Under the pieces are notes generated by a model. It did no database searches and was not told where the DNA came from. It was given only the letters and a program-made list of their open reading frames with translations. Position numbers and translations under genes: made by a program. A stretch of 64,000 nt of DNA from Campanula takesimana (lineage: Eukaryota > Streptophyta > Magnoliopsida > Asterales > Campanulaceae), in assembly GCA_026119855.1 (NCBI GenBank), contig JAOWBW010000386.1, forward strand, positions 186,001-250,000, in the 5' to 3' direction. Below are positions 1-10,608 of this stretch, in pieces. Numbering within the stretch: position 1 is the first letter of the stretch; every line of letters starts with the position of its first letter.

Positions 1-854
1 TGGTTATCAAAACCCAGAATAAAAAATTTATTCATGAATTTAAGATCATCAACAAGTTAATCAAATTAAATTTTGATGATCCTACGGAACATATTAATCA
101 AAATAATATTGCAATTTAGGTTACTTAGGATTATTAAGAATGTATAATTTCCGTTTTTGCTTTAGAACAATTCTTAAGCTCATGATCCAATCAAAGAAAT
201 TAATTTTATTCTCTTTTAACTTTGTCCTTTCAAGAACTTATCGCAGTACCAAACATAATTAAAGTATAAGATAATATTCTACACAAATATGCAAATAAAT
301 ATAGGCCTATATTTCATACCAATCATTTAAGAGATAAATTATTTGTATTTCATAAATACTCCCACTAAATTATATAACCTTTATATACAACAATTGTATA
401 ATATAATTTATGTAGGCAAAGATCCAACTTTAATTTAACTTTAAGTCCGCTTTGGCGATACTGCTCAAAATTAAATTAATTAGGTAGATAACTCTTATCA
501 ATCACATCATATGTGACTCTTAAATATTTTATGAGATTTAATTAGACATCTTATGTCAAACATGTTATAATCTCATCTTGTGCCTTAGGCCCAAAACTTT
601 ATCTTTTGATAGCCTAATTAAGTCAAACCATGATAAACACATAGGAAACTCTCATTCACTCATCTTGCTCATACACTGATAGAATTAATGCACCTCGCTT
701 TGGCAGATCTCACATAAAACTACCCGATATACTCACAAGTGTCTATCATGGGTTGGCACATGACTTAATATTTTAAAGAAGGTTCTTTCATATAGCAACG
801 CGCATAACAAAGGTATAATTAATCCAATTAATAAATGGGGATACTATGTGAATA
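1..854 (-). mobile_element. Copia-1 internal leader, distal part (5' UTR side, no ORF)
   Basis: Non-coding leader of a minus-strand Copia element. From about 340 it aligns by eye with the leader of the Copia-3 elements at 56750-57250: the same 'actcccactaaattatata' box, the same aagatccaacttt and aattaggtaga blocks in the same order. It has small CGCTTTGGCG-type hairpin words where Copia-3 has CGCTAGGGCG. The element is interrupted at 855 by a hAT transposon and resumes at 9198. The gag-pol part lies off the left edge. No coding sequence is visible. Confidence 0.75.
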
Positions 855-1212
855 TGGAGATGGGCATAAGGGCAAACCCGCCCGGCCCGGTCCTTATTTT
901 TCACTAACCCGCGGGTTAACGGGCTTGGGCCCGCCCGTGGCGTGTGAGCCCGCGGGCTGGACCCGACCCGCTTCTTCAATGTGACTTAGGCCCGCCCGTC
1001 GGCCCTTGGGTTTAACCCAAAGGGCTTGAACGGGTTTTTTTTTTTTTTAAATCTGGAAAAATACAGAATTTTATAAAAAAAAGTTTTAAAATATTAAAGA
1101 CTTTAAAATTTAATTTATAATTTAGTAAAAATATAAGTAGCCTTTATTCCTTTAATAATATTAGTATGTTATTAAAGAAAATAAAAATAGTGAAAAAAGT
1201 TTATAATTGTAA

Positions 1213-2228
1213 GGGCCAAAATATGTTTAGCCCCCCCCCCCCCCCAAAGTATCCACCCATTCCCACTTTGCACCCCAAACCCAATTTTGTCCCAAAGTGA
1301 CCCTCCAATTTTCCATTTGTCCCAGTTTGACCTATGACCCCCCTAGACCCCAAACGGCGTTAGAAAATTAACGAGAAATGGTCATGTGCATGTTATGTGA
1401 GGGGTATTTTGGCCATTTTCTTTTTAACTTTCAATTAAAAGAAAGAAAAAGAAAAGGAAAAATAAAGCAAATGCAAAGCAAAAAGAAAATTAAAAAAAAA
1501 AAAAAAAAACAAAAAACAAAAAACAAAAAAGAAAGCCCAGGTCCCAGCCTCCTCCTCCATCCTCCCTAACACCCCACCACCGTCTTTTCCCCTTTTTCCT
1601 CCCAGGTCCAAGCCTCCTCCTCCATCCTCCACCTATCCTTCTTCCTTCCCCCATAAACGCCGACGACCATGGCGCCCTCCTCGTCCTCTGCTCTCTCTCC
1701 GCCTTCCCTTCATCTTCCCTAACTCCCCAATCCCCAATTTCTACTTTTTCGAAATTCGATTTTGATTTTTTGGATTTGGATTTGTACCAGTTTTGTTTGG
1801 AATTTGGATTCGATTTTGATTTTTTTTCATCTCTTGATCTTGGTTTGGGGGAAATAATTTTGACTGAATTTGAGAGAATTGTTAGTGGTGGTGGTCGGAT
1901 TCTGGAAATGGCGGCGGTGGTCACCGGATTCTGGAAAATTGGTGGTGGTGGTGGCGGCGGTGAATGAAGGTTGATGATGGTGGTGGTGGAGAAAGGGTAT
2001 AAATGGACCTTTATACCCTTCCATTTTCAAGAAAATTGATAAAAATACCCCTCACATGACATGCACATGACCATTTCTCGTTAATTTTCTAACGCCGTTT
2101 GGGGTCTAGGGGGGTCATAGGTCAACTGGGACAAATGGAAAATTGGAGGGTCACTTTGGGATAAAATTGGGTTTGGGGTACAAAGTGGGAATGGGTGGAT
2201 ACTTTGGGGGGCTAAACATATTTTGGCC
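1213..2228. mobile_element. Non-autonomous MULE with ~190-bp TIRs
   Basis: The left arm (1213 to about 1405) and right arm (about 2045-2228) are near-perfect reverse complements. They start GGCCAAAATATGTTTAG and share blocks such as aacggcgttagaaaattaac. The 9-bp duplication taattgtaa flanks it (1204-1212 and 2229-2237), typical of Mutator-like elements. The ~640-bp interior holds an A-rich run, CT-rich sequence and GGTGGT repeats with no recognisable protein. Open frames there are low-complexity. Captured host DNA is possible but I cannot identify a donor. It is inserted in the hAT. Confidence 0.85.
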
Positions 2229-2497
2229 TAATTGTAATGAATAAATTTTTTAAAATATAAACATACTCCATTTTGAAAAATTATAATAATTAAGTATATA
2301 CTATAAATAATAAATATACAAAAACAAATGTGAAACGAACTACACTTTTATAAATTCAAGCAACGACAAAACAACAAAATACAATGAAAGTACAATGCAA
2401 ATACAACTAAATTAGAAATGAACGAAAAACAACATAATCTTGAAAGTTGAAATTACAAATGAAAGAAAAATAAACATAGTCTCCACTCTTCAATTCT

Positions 2498-2676
2498 CTA
2501 ATAACCATCGGTTACGTAAGCCTCATCAAGACTATCTTCTTCGGGACTTGGCATGCTATCATATTGGAAGTCACGATCATTGTTTTGTTGCATTAACCTC
2601 GCATCTTCCCAATCGGCAAGACTAGAGTCCAGACTCCATGCCTCCAAAGTCTCTCCATCATCAGTCTCACAGTGAG
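2498..2676 (-). pseudogene. Remnant of hAT transposase C-terminal tail
   Basis: On the minus strand one frame stays open for about 55 codons and ends at a TAG (2498-2500). It reads a leucine-rich stretch followed by a W-S-L-D and then an A-D-W-E-D-A-R motif and an acidic tail. A 'KDWEDAR'-like segment just before an acidic terminus resembles the extreme C-terminus of plant hAT transposases after the dimerisation domain. The location inside a hAT with intact ends supports this. It is too short for a firm assignment, and the catalytic and BED-finger regions are missing. Confidence 0.42.
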
Positions 2677-2747
2677 ACTCTCACTGTCACAACTCACATG
2701 CACATACATTGCCTTGTCAATTGTCAGTTGTCAACTTGTTTGGAAAT

Positions 2748-2976
2748 TACTCCCTCCGTCCCGCTTGAAACTGCAAAAATAAAAATTATGACACAAGAAT
2801 TAAGGGAAAAAGTGAAAAATGTGATGTGTTGTGACTTGTGAGTGTTGATAGTTGAGTGGGAGAGAGAAAGTGGGTAGAGAATAGTTAGTGCCTTAGTGGG
2901 TTAGTGGATGTGAGTGTGCAAGTGGGTAAAAACTTTCCATTTATGGATTTTGCAATTTCTATGGGACGCCCAAAAA
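2748..2976. mobile_element. Stowaway-like MITE, degenerate
   Basis: The left end reads CTCCCTCCGTCCC, the classic plant Stowaway (Tc1/mariner MITE) terminus. It is followed by gaaactgcaaaa, whose inverted partner ttttgcaatttc lies at about 2948-2960 before a decayed gggacgcc. The arms are still complementary for roughly 30 bp, while the outer right end has diverged. It lies inside the hAT. Confidence 0.55.
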
Positions 2977-2984
2977 GGCAAGTT

Positions 2985-3200
2985 TTGCATAATTAAATCA
3001 AATTATAATTTAGTAAAAAATATAAATGGCCTAGTAATATTGGTATATAATTAAATCAAATTAAAATTGTAAAATAAGTTTACAATTTCAATGAATAAAT
3101 TATTAAAATATAAACATACTACATTTAAAGAATTATAATAATTAAGTAATAATACAAATGCATAAATAAATTATGTAGTTACTTTTTATAAATAATATAA
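2985..3200 (+). repeat. Internal direct duplication inside the hAT
   Basis: The segment with 'ataatttagtaaaaa', an aatattag block, 'aatgaataaa' and 'tataataattaagta' at 2985-3200 repeats, in the same order, the sequence at about 1095-1212 plus 2229-2330. Removing the nested MULE makes the first copy continuous. The hAT therefore carried a roughly 200-bp direct repeat before the MULE landed in one copy. Confidence 0.6.
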
Positions 3201-3427
3201 ACTATTTTCAGAAATTCAAATAAATAAATAAATTAATTAATTTTGAAATTTCAAGGGCTACGGGCGCGGGCCGTTTTACGGGTTTGAGCCCGCGGGCTCA
3301 AGCCCGGCCCGTTGGATATATTGAAGATCCGGCCCGCCCGTTAAATGCAAGGGCCAAGGGCCGGGTTCGGGAGGCGGGCTCACGGGTTAAGGGTTTGACG
3401 GGCGCGGGTTGACGGGCCGACGGGCCG

Positions 3428-4408
3428 TGACACGCCCCCAGGTCCCGGGATCCCCTAATAGAACCTCAAACCCGGATGCGCGTGACTAACGAGGATCAAG
3501 AAACTTAACAAGAAACTTAATGACATTTGTTTAACAAACTGACATGATATATATACTCTAGAGTAAGGAGCTATACTAGCTCACAACACGAGTTCTAGAC
3601 AAGAAAATTAAAACCAAACTTAAATACATACACAGCGGAAACATGCCTAGCACATAAGCTGGCATCAAGAGTACTATACAAGATGTCTAGTGACAACAAG
3701 AACTGAACAAGACTGTCTACCCCAAAATAAGGAGTTACAAACCCATAATACATCGTCCTCACCAAATGTAAAAGGACACAAGCCTCAAAATAATCACGAC
3801 CTGCGTAGTAAGGTCCCAGCTATCTTGAGCCTCACTGCGCACTATCCTTCCTTTGATCTAAGGAAAACAATTAAACAAGAAACGGGGTGAGATAAATCTC
3901 AGTAAGCTATTAGATACAACTACATGACATGTTATCATGCAATTCAGGTAGATACTCAAGTAATCATATATCAAGTATCATCAAGTAACAAGTATATAAG
4001 AGGCTAAGCCACTCATCAAGTAGCACATAAGGCTAAACAAGCAAGCTATAAAGGATATTGCTTCCTTCCTTATTCCTCCCAAGAATACTATTGTTGTCGT
4101 AGCTTGTATTACTTTGACAATCACGATCAATAACAAGAAACTGATTATTCAGTATGTATCAGAAGACCCGGTAACCAGTGTCATTCTCAAGATCAAGACT
4201 CACGAGGTGTTCAAGAGTTTAGCATTCACTTAAGTCAGGCTTATTGCTCTAACCAAGGAAGCTATGCCCTTACTATGGCCGATAGTAAGGGGTCAAGCGC
4301 AAATACATAGGGACCCGATTGTCACTTAAGCCCCAGCTCTCGCGACAAGCGTGAACCTATATATTTCCGAACAAGCAAGGAGAACCAGCTGGACTCACAC
4401 AAGAATGT
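3428..4408 (-). repeat. Gypsy-1 3' LTR, truncated
   Basis: Matches the right LTR at 6629-7620 with few substitutions. It is shorter by one 11-bp unit, because the right copy has cacgaggtgtt in tandem near 7402-7424. It stops at ...acacaagaatgt, where the right LTR continues with acaagtagat. After that, RT-coding sequence follows directly. Confidence 0.9.
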
Positions 4409-6491
4409 CATCAATGAATACCACCACGAAACAATCAAGATATGGCTTGAATATACGGTTCATCAAATCCATAAATACAGCTGGAGCATTTGTCAAACCG
4501 AATGGCATAACAATAAATTCATAATGCCCATACCTGGTACGGAAAGCTGTCTTTGGTATATCCTCAGATATGATTTTCAACTGATGATAACCACTTCTCA
4601 AGTCAAGTTTCGAATACACTACTGAACCTTTAAGCTGATCAAACAAGTCATCAATATGAGGTAACGGATATTTATTCTTGATAGTTACCTGATTAAGATC
4701 TCTGTAATCAATACACAATCGCAGAGTCCCATCTTTCTTTCTGACAAATAACACTGGTGCACCCCACGGTGATACACTAGGCCTAATAAAGCCCCTTTCA
4801 AGCAATTCCTCAAGCTGTGTTTTTAACTCTCTCAACTCAGCTGGAGCCATTCTATAAGGTGCTTTAGAGATTGGTGCTGTACCTGGTAATAACTCAATAC
4901 AGAACTCAAGCTCTCGATCAGGTGGCATGCTATACTCAGAAGAGAACACATCTGAAAATTCAGACACAACAGGAATATCCTCCATCTTGGGAATAGATAA
5001 ACTCTGATCAAGCACACATGCGAGATACCCGGCACAACCACGAGATAAATGTTTTCTAGCTTTTAAAGTAAAAATAACATGTATAGCACATAAAGGCCTA
5101 TCACCTTCAAAGGTAAAATCAGGCAAACCAGGAATAGAAAAAGTTACTACTTTTCTATAACAATCAACAGATGCATGATGCACATAAAGCCAATCCATGC
5201 CAAGAATCACGTCAAAGTCCCTTATAGGTAACACGACTAGGTCAGCAAGAAGGGCATGATCACCCACAAGAACCTCACATTTCTTGTAAACCTCAGAAGC
5301 AAACATGCAATCTCCCATAGAGGAAGATACTTCTAGCACATAAGGTATAGAATCAGGAAGACCATGCAAATGCGACACAAAATGAGATGCCACATAAGAA
5401 TGAGATGAGCCTGGATCTATCAAGACTCGCGCTCTCGTACTAGAAAGTAATATAATACCTCCTATGACCGCAGAAGACTCAGCTACACCCTGCTGATCTA
5501 AAGCAAACACTCGACCCTGAACTTTTGGTCGACCCCCACTATCTCTCTTGGAACCTGAGGCCTGTTGACTTGTACCCCCAACTTGATTTCCTCTACCTTT
5601 AGGACAATTCTTAGCAAAGTGCCCAGTTTCACCACACAATAAACACTTTCCTTGCTTTAGCCAACACTTGTCTTCAGAATGGCCTTCTTTCGAACAAAAC
5701 CCACATACTTTCCTGGAACCTTGGACTGTTGTCCTCGAACCAGTTGATACACTACCTTTGCTTTCAGTTGGCTGTCGGAATCGGCGATCTTGGCGGCCAG
5801 ATTTACCACCTTTAGAACCAGATCCCTGAGTTTTCTCTGATACACGACCAGTCATGGTTGCTCCCAACTTCACCTTGTGTTCTTCGATATCATTTTCAAT
5901 AGTATAAGCCTTCTCCACTGCTTGATGATAACTAGTGAGCTGTAGAGAAAGGAGTTGCTTCCTATACTCAGTCCTCAACCCTTTAACAAACCTCTGTGCC
6001 TTCTTGGATTCATTTGGAACTAAGTGATCACAATACCTCGCCAATTCTGTGAACTTGGTTGAGTATTGCCCCACTGTCAAGCTTCCCTGCTCCAGATTAA
6101 GAAATTCCATCTCTTTCCTGTCTTGGACCACTGTTGGAATAAACTGTGACTTGAATGCTTTAAGAAAATTCTCCCATGTCTGTGGTACACCTTCCAGTTC
6201 CCAGCTTTTACTCAACACTTGCCACCAATGTTCAGCGGCTTTCTCAAGTTTAAAGGTTGCAAAGGTGACCTTATCACCACCTGCACATCTCAAGGCTGTA
6301 AAGATCTTCTCAATACTTTCAATCCACTCCTCTGCCTTCTTGGCATCAAATTCCCCATCAAAACTACGAGGTTTCAACTTCAAGAATCTTGTAAGGCGAT
6401 TAGGATAATCCCAGTCTACATTATCAACCATCTCTTCTTGAGGAGTTATAGATCTCAGCTGATTACTGCCACTTGTACCTTCAAAACTCAT
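4395..6491 (-). CDS. Gypsy-1 Gag-protease-RT polyprotein, truncated inside RT
   Basis: Single uninterrupted 698-codon frame starting with ATG 137 bp downstream (in element sense) of the LTR/primer site. In order: a Ty3-type Gag domain (about residues 60-170), two CCHC zinc knuckles (about 262-300, CxxCxxxGHxxxxC pattern), a retropepsin with the D-P-G-S-S-H-S active site near residue 358, and reverse transcriptase from about 540. The frame ends right after the RT catalytic F-I-D-D-I-L-V because LTR sequence is fused there. The rest of RT, RNase H and integrase are absent. A normal polyprotein of this lineage is about twice as long, so the product cannot drive a full cycle. Gag might still act in trans. 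Confidence 0.9.
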   Translation of the reverse strand: MSFEGTSGSNQLRSITPQEEMVDNVDWDYPNRLTRFLKLKPRSFDGEFDAKKAEEWIESIEKIFTALRCAGGDKVTFATFKLEKAAEHWWQVLSKSWELEGVPQTWENFLKAFKSQFIPTVVQDRKEMEFLNLEQGSLTVGQYSTKFTELARYCDHLVPNESKKAQRFVKGLRTEYRKQLLSLQLTSYHQAVEKAYTIENDIEEHKVKLGATMTGRVSEKTQGSGSKGGKSGRQDRRFRQPTESKGSVSTGSRTTVQGSRKVCGFCSKEGHSEDKCWLKQGKCLLCGETGHFAKNCPKGRGNQVGGTSQQASGSKRDSGGRPKVQGRVFALDQQGVAESSAVIGGIILLSSTRARVLIDPGSSHSYVASHFVSHLHGLPDSIPYVLEVSSSMGDCMFASEVYKKCEVLVGDHALLADLVVLPIRDFDVILGMDWLYVHHASVDCYRKVVTFSIPGLPDFTFEGDRPLCAIHVIFTLKARKHLSRGCAGYLACVLDQSLSIPKMEDIPVVSEFSDVFSSEYSMPPDRELEFCIELLPGTAPISKAPYRMAPAELRELKTQLEELLERGFIRPSVSPWGAPVLFVRKKDGTLRLCIDYRDLNQVTIKNKYPLPHIDDLFDQLKGSVVYSKLDLRSGYHQLKIISEDIPKTAFRTRYGHYEFIVMPFGLTNAPAVFMDLMNRIFKPYLDCFVVVFIDDILV

Positions 6492-6613
6492 TGTACATGT
6501 AGGTAAACACTCGGCATTATTAACACCCCAAGACTAACCCATACCTAGGCCATAGACCCTATCCAGACTTAGAGCAAACCAAGGTAGCTAAACAGGGTAG
6601 CTAAACCAGGGTA

Positions 6614-6625
6614 GCTCTGATACCA
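6614..6625 (-). other. Gypsy-1 primer-binding site (initiator-Met tRNA)
   Basis: Minus strand TGGTATCAGAGC, the complement of plant initiator-Met tRNA 3' end, three bases inside the LTR boundary. Confidence 0.9.
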
Positions 6626-6628
6626 ACC

Positions 6629-9159
6629 TGACACGCCCCCAGGTCCCGGGATCCCCTAATAGAACCTCGAACCCGGATGCGTGTGACTAACGAGGATCAA
6701 GAAACTTAACAAGAAACTTAATGACATTTGTTTAACAAACTGACATGATATATATACTCTAGAGTAAGGAGCTATACTAGCTCACAACACAAGTTCTAGA
6801 CAAGAAAATTAAAACCAAACTTAAATACATACACAGCGGAAACATGCCTAGCACATAAGCTGGAATCAAGAGTACTATACAAGATGTCTAGTGACAACAA
6901 GAACTGAACAAGACTGTCTACCCCAAAATAAGGAGTTACAAACCCATAATACATCGTCCTCACCAAATGTAAAAGGACACAAGCCCCAAAATAATCACGA
7001 CCTGCGTAGTAAGCTCCCAGCTATCTTGAGCCTCACTGCGCACTATCCTTCTTTTGATCTAAGGAAAACAATTAAACAAGGAACGGGGTGAGATAAATCT
7101 CAGTAAGCTATTAGATGAAACTACATGACATGTTATCATGCAATTCAGGTAGATACTCAAGTAATCATATATCAAGTATCATCAAGTAACAAGTATATGA
7201 GAGGCTAAGCCACTCATCAAGTAGCACATAAGGCTAAACAAGCAAGCTATAAAAGATATTTCTTCCTTCCTTATTCCTCCCAAGAATACCACTGTTGTCG
7301 TAGCTTGTATTACTTTGACAATCACGATCAATAACAAGAAACTGATTATTCAGTATATATCAGAAGACCCGGTAACCAGTATCATTCTCAAGATCAAGAC
7401 TCACGAGGTGTTCACGAGGTGTTCAAGAGTTTAGCATTCACTTAAGTCAGGCTTATTGCTCCAACCAAGGAAGCTATGCCCTTACTATGGCCGGTAGTAA
7501 GGGGTCAAGCGCAAATACATAGGGACCCGATTGTCACTTAAGCCCCAACTCTCGCGACAAGCGTGAACCTATATATTTCCGAACAAGCAAGGAGAACCAG
7601 CTGGACTCACACAAGAATGTACAAGTAGATATTTACTTGAACTACGGGAGAAGAACTAATCCAAAAGTAGTGGACTAGCTCAACAAGGAACATGCTTCAA
7701 GTAATCAAGAAGTCACCTTGTATCAAGCAAATGTATGAAATATTTGCCCATACACAACAAGAACATGTCTCATACACGTAAGTGCTTGTTCATAGCACTT
7801 TCTAGTTCACTACCATACATATGTATTGGTGTCAAGCCATGTACAAGATTTTATTATCTTATATTCAAGTCTTAATCCATTTCTATGGATGTTCAAGTCA
7901 TGTACAAGATTTTAAATGTCTTATACTTCAAGGTATAATTCCAATCTTTGGACATTCAAGCATGTATAAGAGTTATACCTTTACTCTTACAAAATCTCAA
8001 TCCTATTCTTAGGATGTTCAAGTCTAAGACCTTGTTCTAATGCCCCTAAGGTGCACAATCATTGGATTCAAAACAAGTATAACACATTAGTGCTTGTTCA
8101 TAGCACTTTCAAGACATATAGAAGAGTTACTACTCTTATACTTAAGTTCTCATTTGAGTTCTATAAGTATTAATGTTCAAGTCTAAGTTCTAATGCCCCC
8201 AAAAGGTACAATTATACTTGCTAGGACATCTTATACTAAGGCTATATACCTTAGGAGAGACAAGTTTTCAATTTAATTTAGATTTAAAACACTTTGTTTG
8301 GAACAGGGTACCGGGCGGGCGCTCGAGGTAGACCGGGCGGGCGCTCATTGAAAGACTTTGGAAACCCATAACTTCTGTTGAAAAGGGCGGGAGCCTGGTC
8401 ACTAACCGGGCGGGCGCCTGGTCCAAATTCTCAGCAAACCCAATTTTCTTTCCAGGCTTAGAAATCTCCGTCCACAAGCGTAGGGGTAACTTTCTATTAA
8501 CAATTTCACAACCCAGAATACATTAACAAGCTTAGAATCACTTCTTTCATTTTCTTTCATTATTTCACTCAGAGGATTATTACTCCCTTTGTCCCAAATT
8601 TACAAGTACCACAAAAATCATCCCAAACACGAAACTAACATTCACAAGTATCAAGAATAACATTTATGCATGTTATTACAAGTAAGGGGGAGCTAATAAC
8701 TTACCTAATCAAAAATCAAGGCGACCCAAATAATTTTCTGTTCGGCCTGGAACGCTCTATTCAACGCTACGAATATTAATCCGGGATCAGAATCAAGAAC
8801 GGAGGGATAATTAAACTCGAGGAGTCGAGAATAGGGTAAACTTTAACCCTAGCTTTTCAGAACAGAGGAAGCAACGTAATAATTTTGGGGAGAAATGCTT
8901 TCTCCAGGAAACCAACCAAGTTGATATACTTAAACCTTCCAAAGAATTGCACTTAGGCCCCTCAAGTTTCACTTTTAACAAAAAGGCCCCTAAAGTCCAA
9001 TTTTCACAAATGACCCAAAAGTCAAAACTAGACATTTAACCACCTTAACTATTTAAAGCAGTTAAAAATTTAACCCAAGTAAAACTAACACATAATATGC
9101 CAGTTCAAGAATTTAACAAGTATGTCAAATATTTAACAAGAAATTCGATGGGTGTTACA
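6629..9159 (-). repeat. Gypsy-1 5' LTR, full length (~2.53 kb)
   Basis: Runs from TGACACGCC to ...gtgttaca on the plus strand, that is TG...CA termini on either strand. It is unusually long for a Ty3 LTR. It contains internal 'caagtctaa/cttatact' type imperfect repeats (7790-8260). It has a GC-word array at 8311-8424 and a weak TATATA candidate at 8243-8248 downstream of that array in transcription sense. No protein is recognised in it. Confidence 0.88.
8311..8424 (-). repeat. GC-word array in Gypsy-1 U3 (4 copies)
   Basis: CCGGGCGGGCGCTC at 8311-8324 and 8333-8346, a variant GGGCGGGAGCCTGGTC at 8385-8400 and CCGGGCGGGCGCCTGGTCC at 8406-8424, in otherwise AT-rich LTR sequence. It lies about 60-180 bp upstream (minus strand) of the weak TATATA. 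Confidence 0.8.
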
Positions 9160-9197
9160 GGCCGCCCGCGGGCTTTGGCCCGAAATGCCCATCTCCA

Positions 9198-9900
9198 TGT
9201 GAATATAATTATGAATTTTAGATTTTCATAGAGTCAAACTCAAGGTAAAATACATATTGAATAATGATTTCTTTTATAGAGTCCAACTCTATTAAGAATG
9301 CATTACTTCATAGAATCCAATTCTATGAACAATATGTATTCTACAATGCATCTCCAAGTCTGAAAATCACGAATTCAGAAATCTGCACTGCACGCGAACT
9401 GCACGAAAAATCTGCACGAATTCGTGCATTGCACACGAACTGCACGAAAAATCTGCACAAAATTCTGGACTGTACGTGCGCTGCACGTAATCTGCACGAA
9501 AATTATGGACGAAAATTCTGCACAAAACGTGCAATGCACGCGAACCGTATGATCGCAATTTATCAAATCTTGATCCTTTAAGAATTCAATTATTTATGAT
9601 AATCAAATTATCATAAACATCAAACCCTAAGAACAAACAATTTGTTCTTCAAGATCAAGAATCATCAATTCAATAATCCAATTAAAGAAATTGATGATCC
9701 GATAAATAGATTAATCATATTAATCATGCAACTTGAAAACCTTGTTCATAATTATACTATATCAAATATATAATTGTTTCACCAAACAATTCACACAAAT
9801 CCCTTATTCTAGATTCTATCATAATAGATCATATAATCGAATCATATATCAAACATGATAATATTAAAATAACCATACATGAACGGGACTCTGATACCAC
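9198..9900 (-). mobile_element. Copia-1 leader, LTR-proximal part
   Basis: Continuation of the Copia-1 leader after the hAT; 9198-9205 is the right TSD copy. It is non-coding and contains a word array at 9376-9546. It ends in the primer site 9888-9899 (minus-strand TGGTATCAGAGT, one mismatch to the initiator-Met complement) next to the LTR. Confidence 0.8.
9376..9546. repeat. TGCACG word array in Copia-1 leader
   Basis: About a dozen copies of ctgcacg/tgcacgaa and their complements in 170 bp, for example ctgcacgaaaaatctgcacg at about 9400 and again near 9440. Some form inverted pairs (tctgcacgaattcgtgca). The position in the leader corresponds to the word array at 57771-57845 in Copia-3. Confidence 0.8.
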
Positions 9901-10375
9901 TGTTGGGTTTTGAGGCACCTTGTGCAGCGGAATAAAGCAATATGAAATTAACAAAACCCTAAGCCCCAAGATCCATTCATGATGATTAAATTAATAGCAA
10001 GATGAATTTAGAATACTAACCGTTCTTGAGCGTTTAAATTTTTTGGATCTACAAATCTTCAAGTCTTCAAGCTTTAGATTTGATCTCCTCGTTCTTCAAG
10101 TTCATCAGATCACGATCACAGGAACACGAACTTGAGAAGCTAAAGCAAGCAACCTCTATGTGTATCTACACGCGAACGAATATCTAGAACCATTCTAGAT
10201 CTGGATTGCTAGACCCACTAGAAAACACTTTTCTAATCTTCAAACGCTATATGAATTTTGGTGTTTTTGATCTTTGATTCACAATCTTAAATCAAGAATT
10301 ATGTTTCTCAAACATATGGAGGCTACCAATAATGATACAATACCAACTAGGGCTGATTTGGGGTGTTTGAAAATT

Positions 10376-10383
10376 TATTTATA
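10376..10383 (-). promoter_or_regulatory. Copia-1 LTR TATA box
   Basis: TATAAATA on the minus strand in the LTR, 72 bp downstream of the word array. Confidence 0.6.
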
Positions 10384-10454
10384 CTCATAGGTCCTTAACC
10401 CTTAAGGTCTTTGAGTCTAAATCCCGTCATGTTCAAAACAGTCCAAAACAGCCT

Positions 10455-10608
10455 TCGAGCGGTTTGCACAGCCGCTCCTTTTAAAGCGCTCGGCCGAGTT
10501 GCATGGCCAAGTCCTTTAATCTGCGCTCCCGTGCACACTGCTCAGAATCATATATGCATTCGACAATGCACTGCACGGCCGCTCCTTTTAAGGCATTCGG
10601 CCGTGCAC
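10455..10608. repeat. Palindromic GC-word array in Copia-1 U3
   Basis: Contains the 10-bp palindrome CTCGGCCGAG (about 10489-10498), two copies of gccgctccttttaa (10471 and 10579), and a perfect inverted repeat TGCACGGCCG / CGGCCGTGCA (10572-10581 and 10598-10607). It sits just upstream of the TATA box, exactly where Copia-3 carries a different word. Confidence 0.8.

Larger units (their letters stand above)
3428..9159 (-). mobile_element. Gypsy-1: Ty3/Gypsy retrotransposon (Tekay/Del-like), internally deleted
   Basis: Two direct copies of a long repeat beginning TGACACGCCCCC on the plus strand (3428 and 6629) flank a gag-pol ORF read on the minus strand. The outer ends are bordered by the 5-bp duplication GGCCG (3423-3427 and 9160-9164). 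On the minus strand the 5' LTR starts TGTAACACCC and ends GTGTCA. The primer site complements initiator-Met tRNA. The 3' LTR and most of pol are lost in one deletion (junction at 4408). It is inserted in the hAT subterminal repeats. Confidence 0.9.
855..9197. mobile_element. hAT-type DNA transposon with nested insertions
   Basis: The ends are perfect 12-bp inverted repeats, TGGAGATGGGCA at 855 and TGCCCATCTCCA at 9186-9197. They are flanked by the 8-bp duplication tgtgaata (847-854 and 9198-9205), the hAT target-site length. Subterminal regions (870-1035 and 3255-3425) are dense in short GGGCC/CCCGCGGG repeats, as in many plant hAT elements. Once the nested MULE, MITE and Gypsy-1 are subtracted, about 1.3-1.6 kb remain, so this is a deletion derivative with only a scrap of transposase. 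It sits in the Copia-1 leader and is therefore younger than Copia-1. A 10-bp TSD (atgtgaatat) with an 11-bp TIR also fits, but it breaks the symmetry. Confidence 0.8.

Noticed and set aside
1435..1967. Open frames in the MULE interior as genes
   Set aside because: They are low-complexity (poly-Lys/Phe, Gly runs) from A-rich and GGT repeats, on both strands at once.
846..9206. 10-bp duplication atgtgaatat as evidence of a Mutator-type element at 856-9196
   Set aside because: An 8-bp TSD with a symmetric 12-bp TIR fits better, and the GGGCC-rich subtermini and transposase scrap point to hAT.
9264..9581. ORFs over the Copia-1 leader array as a cysteine/histidine-rich protein
   Set aside because: They exist in several frames on both strands because the word tgcacgaa lacks stops; it is a repeat, not a gene.
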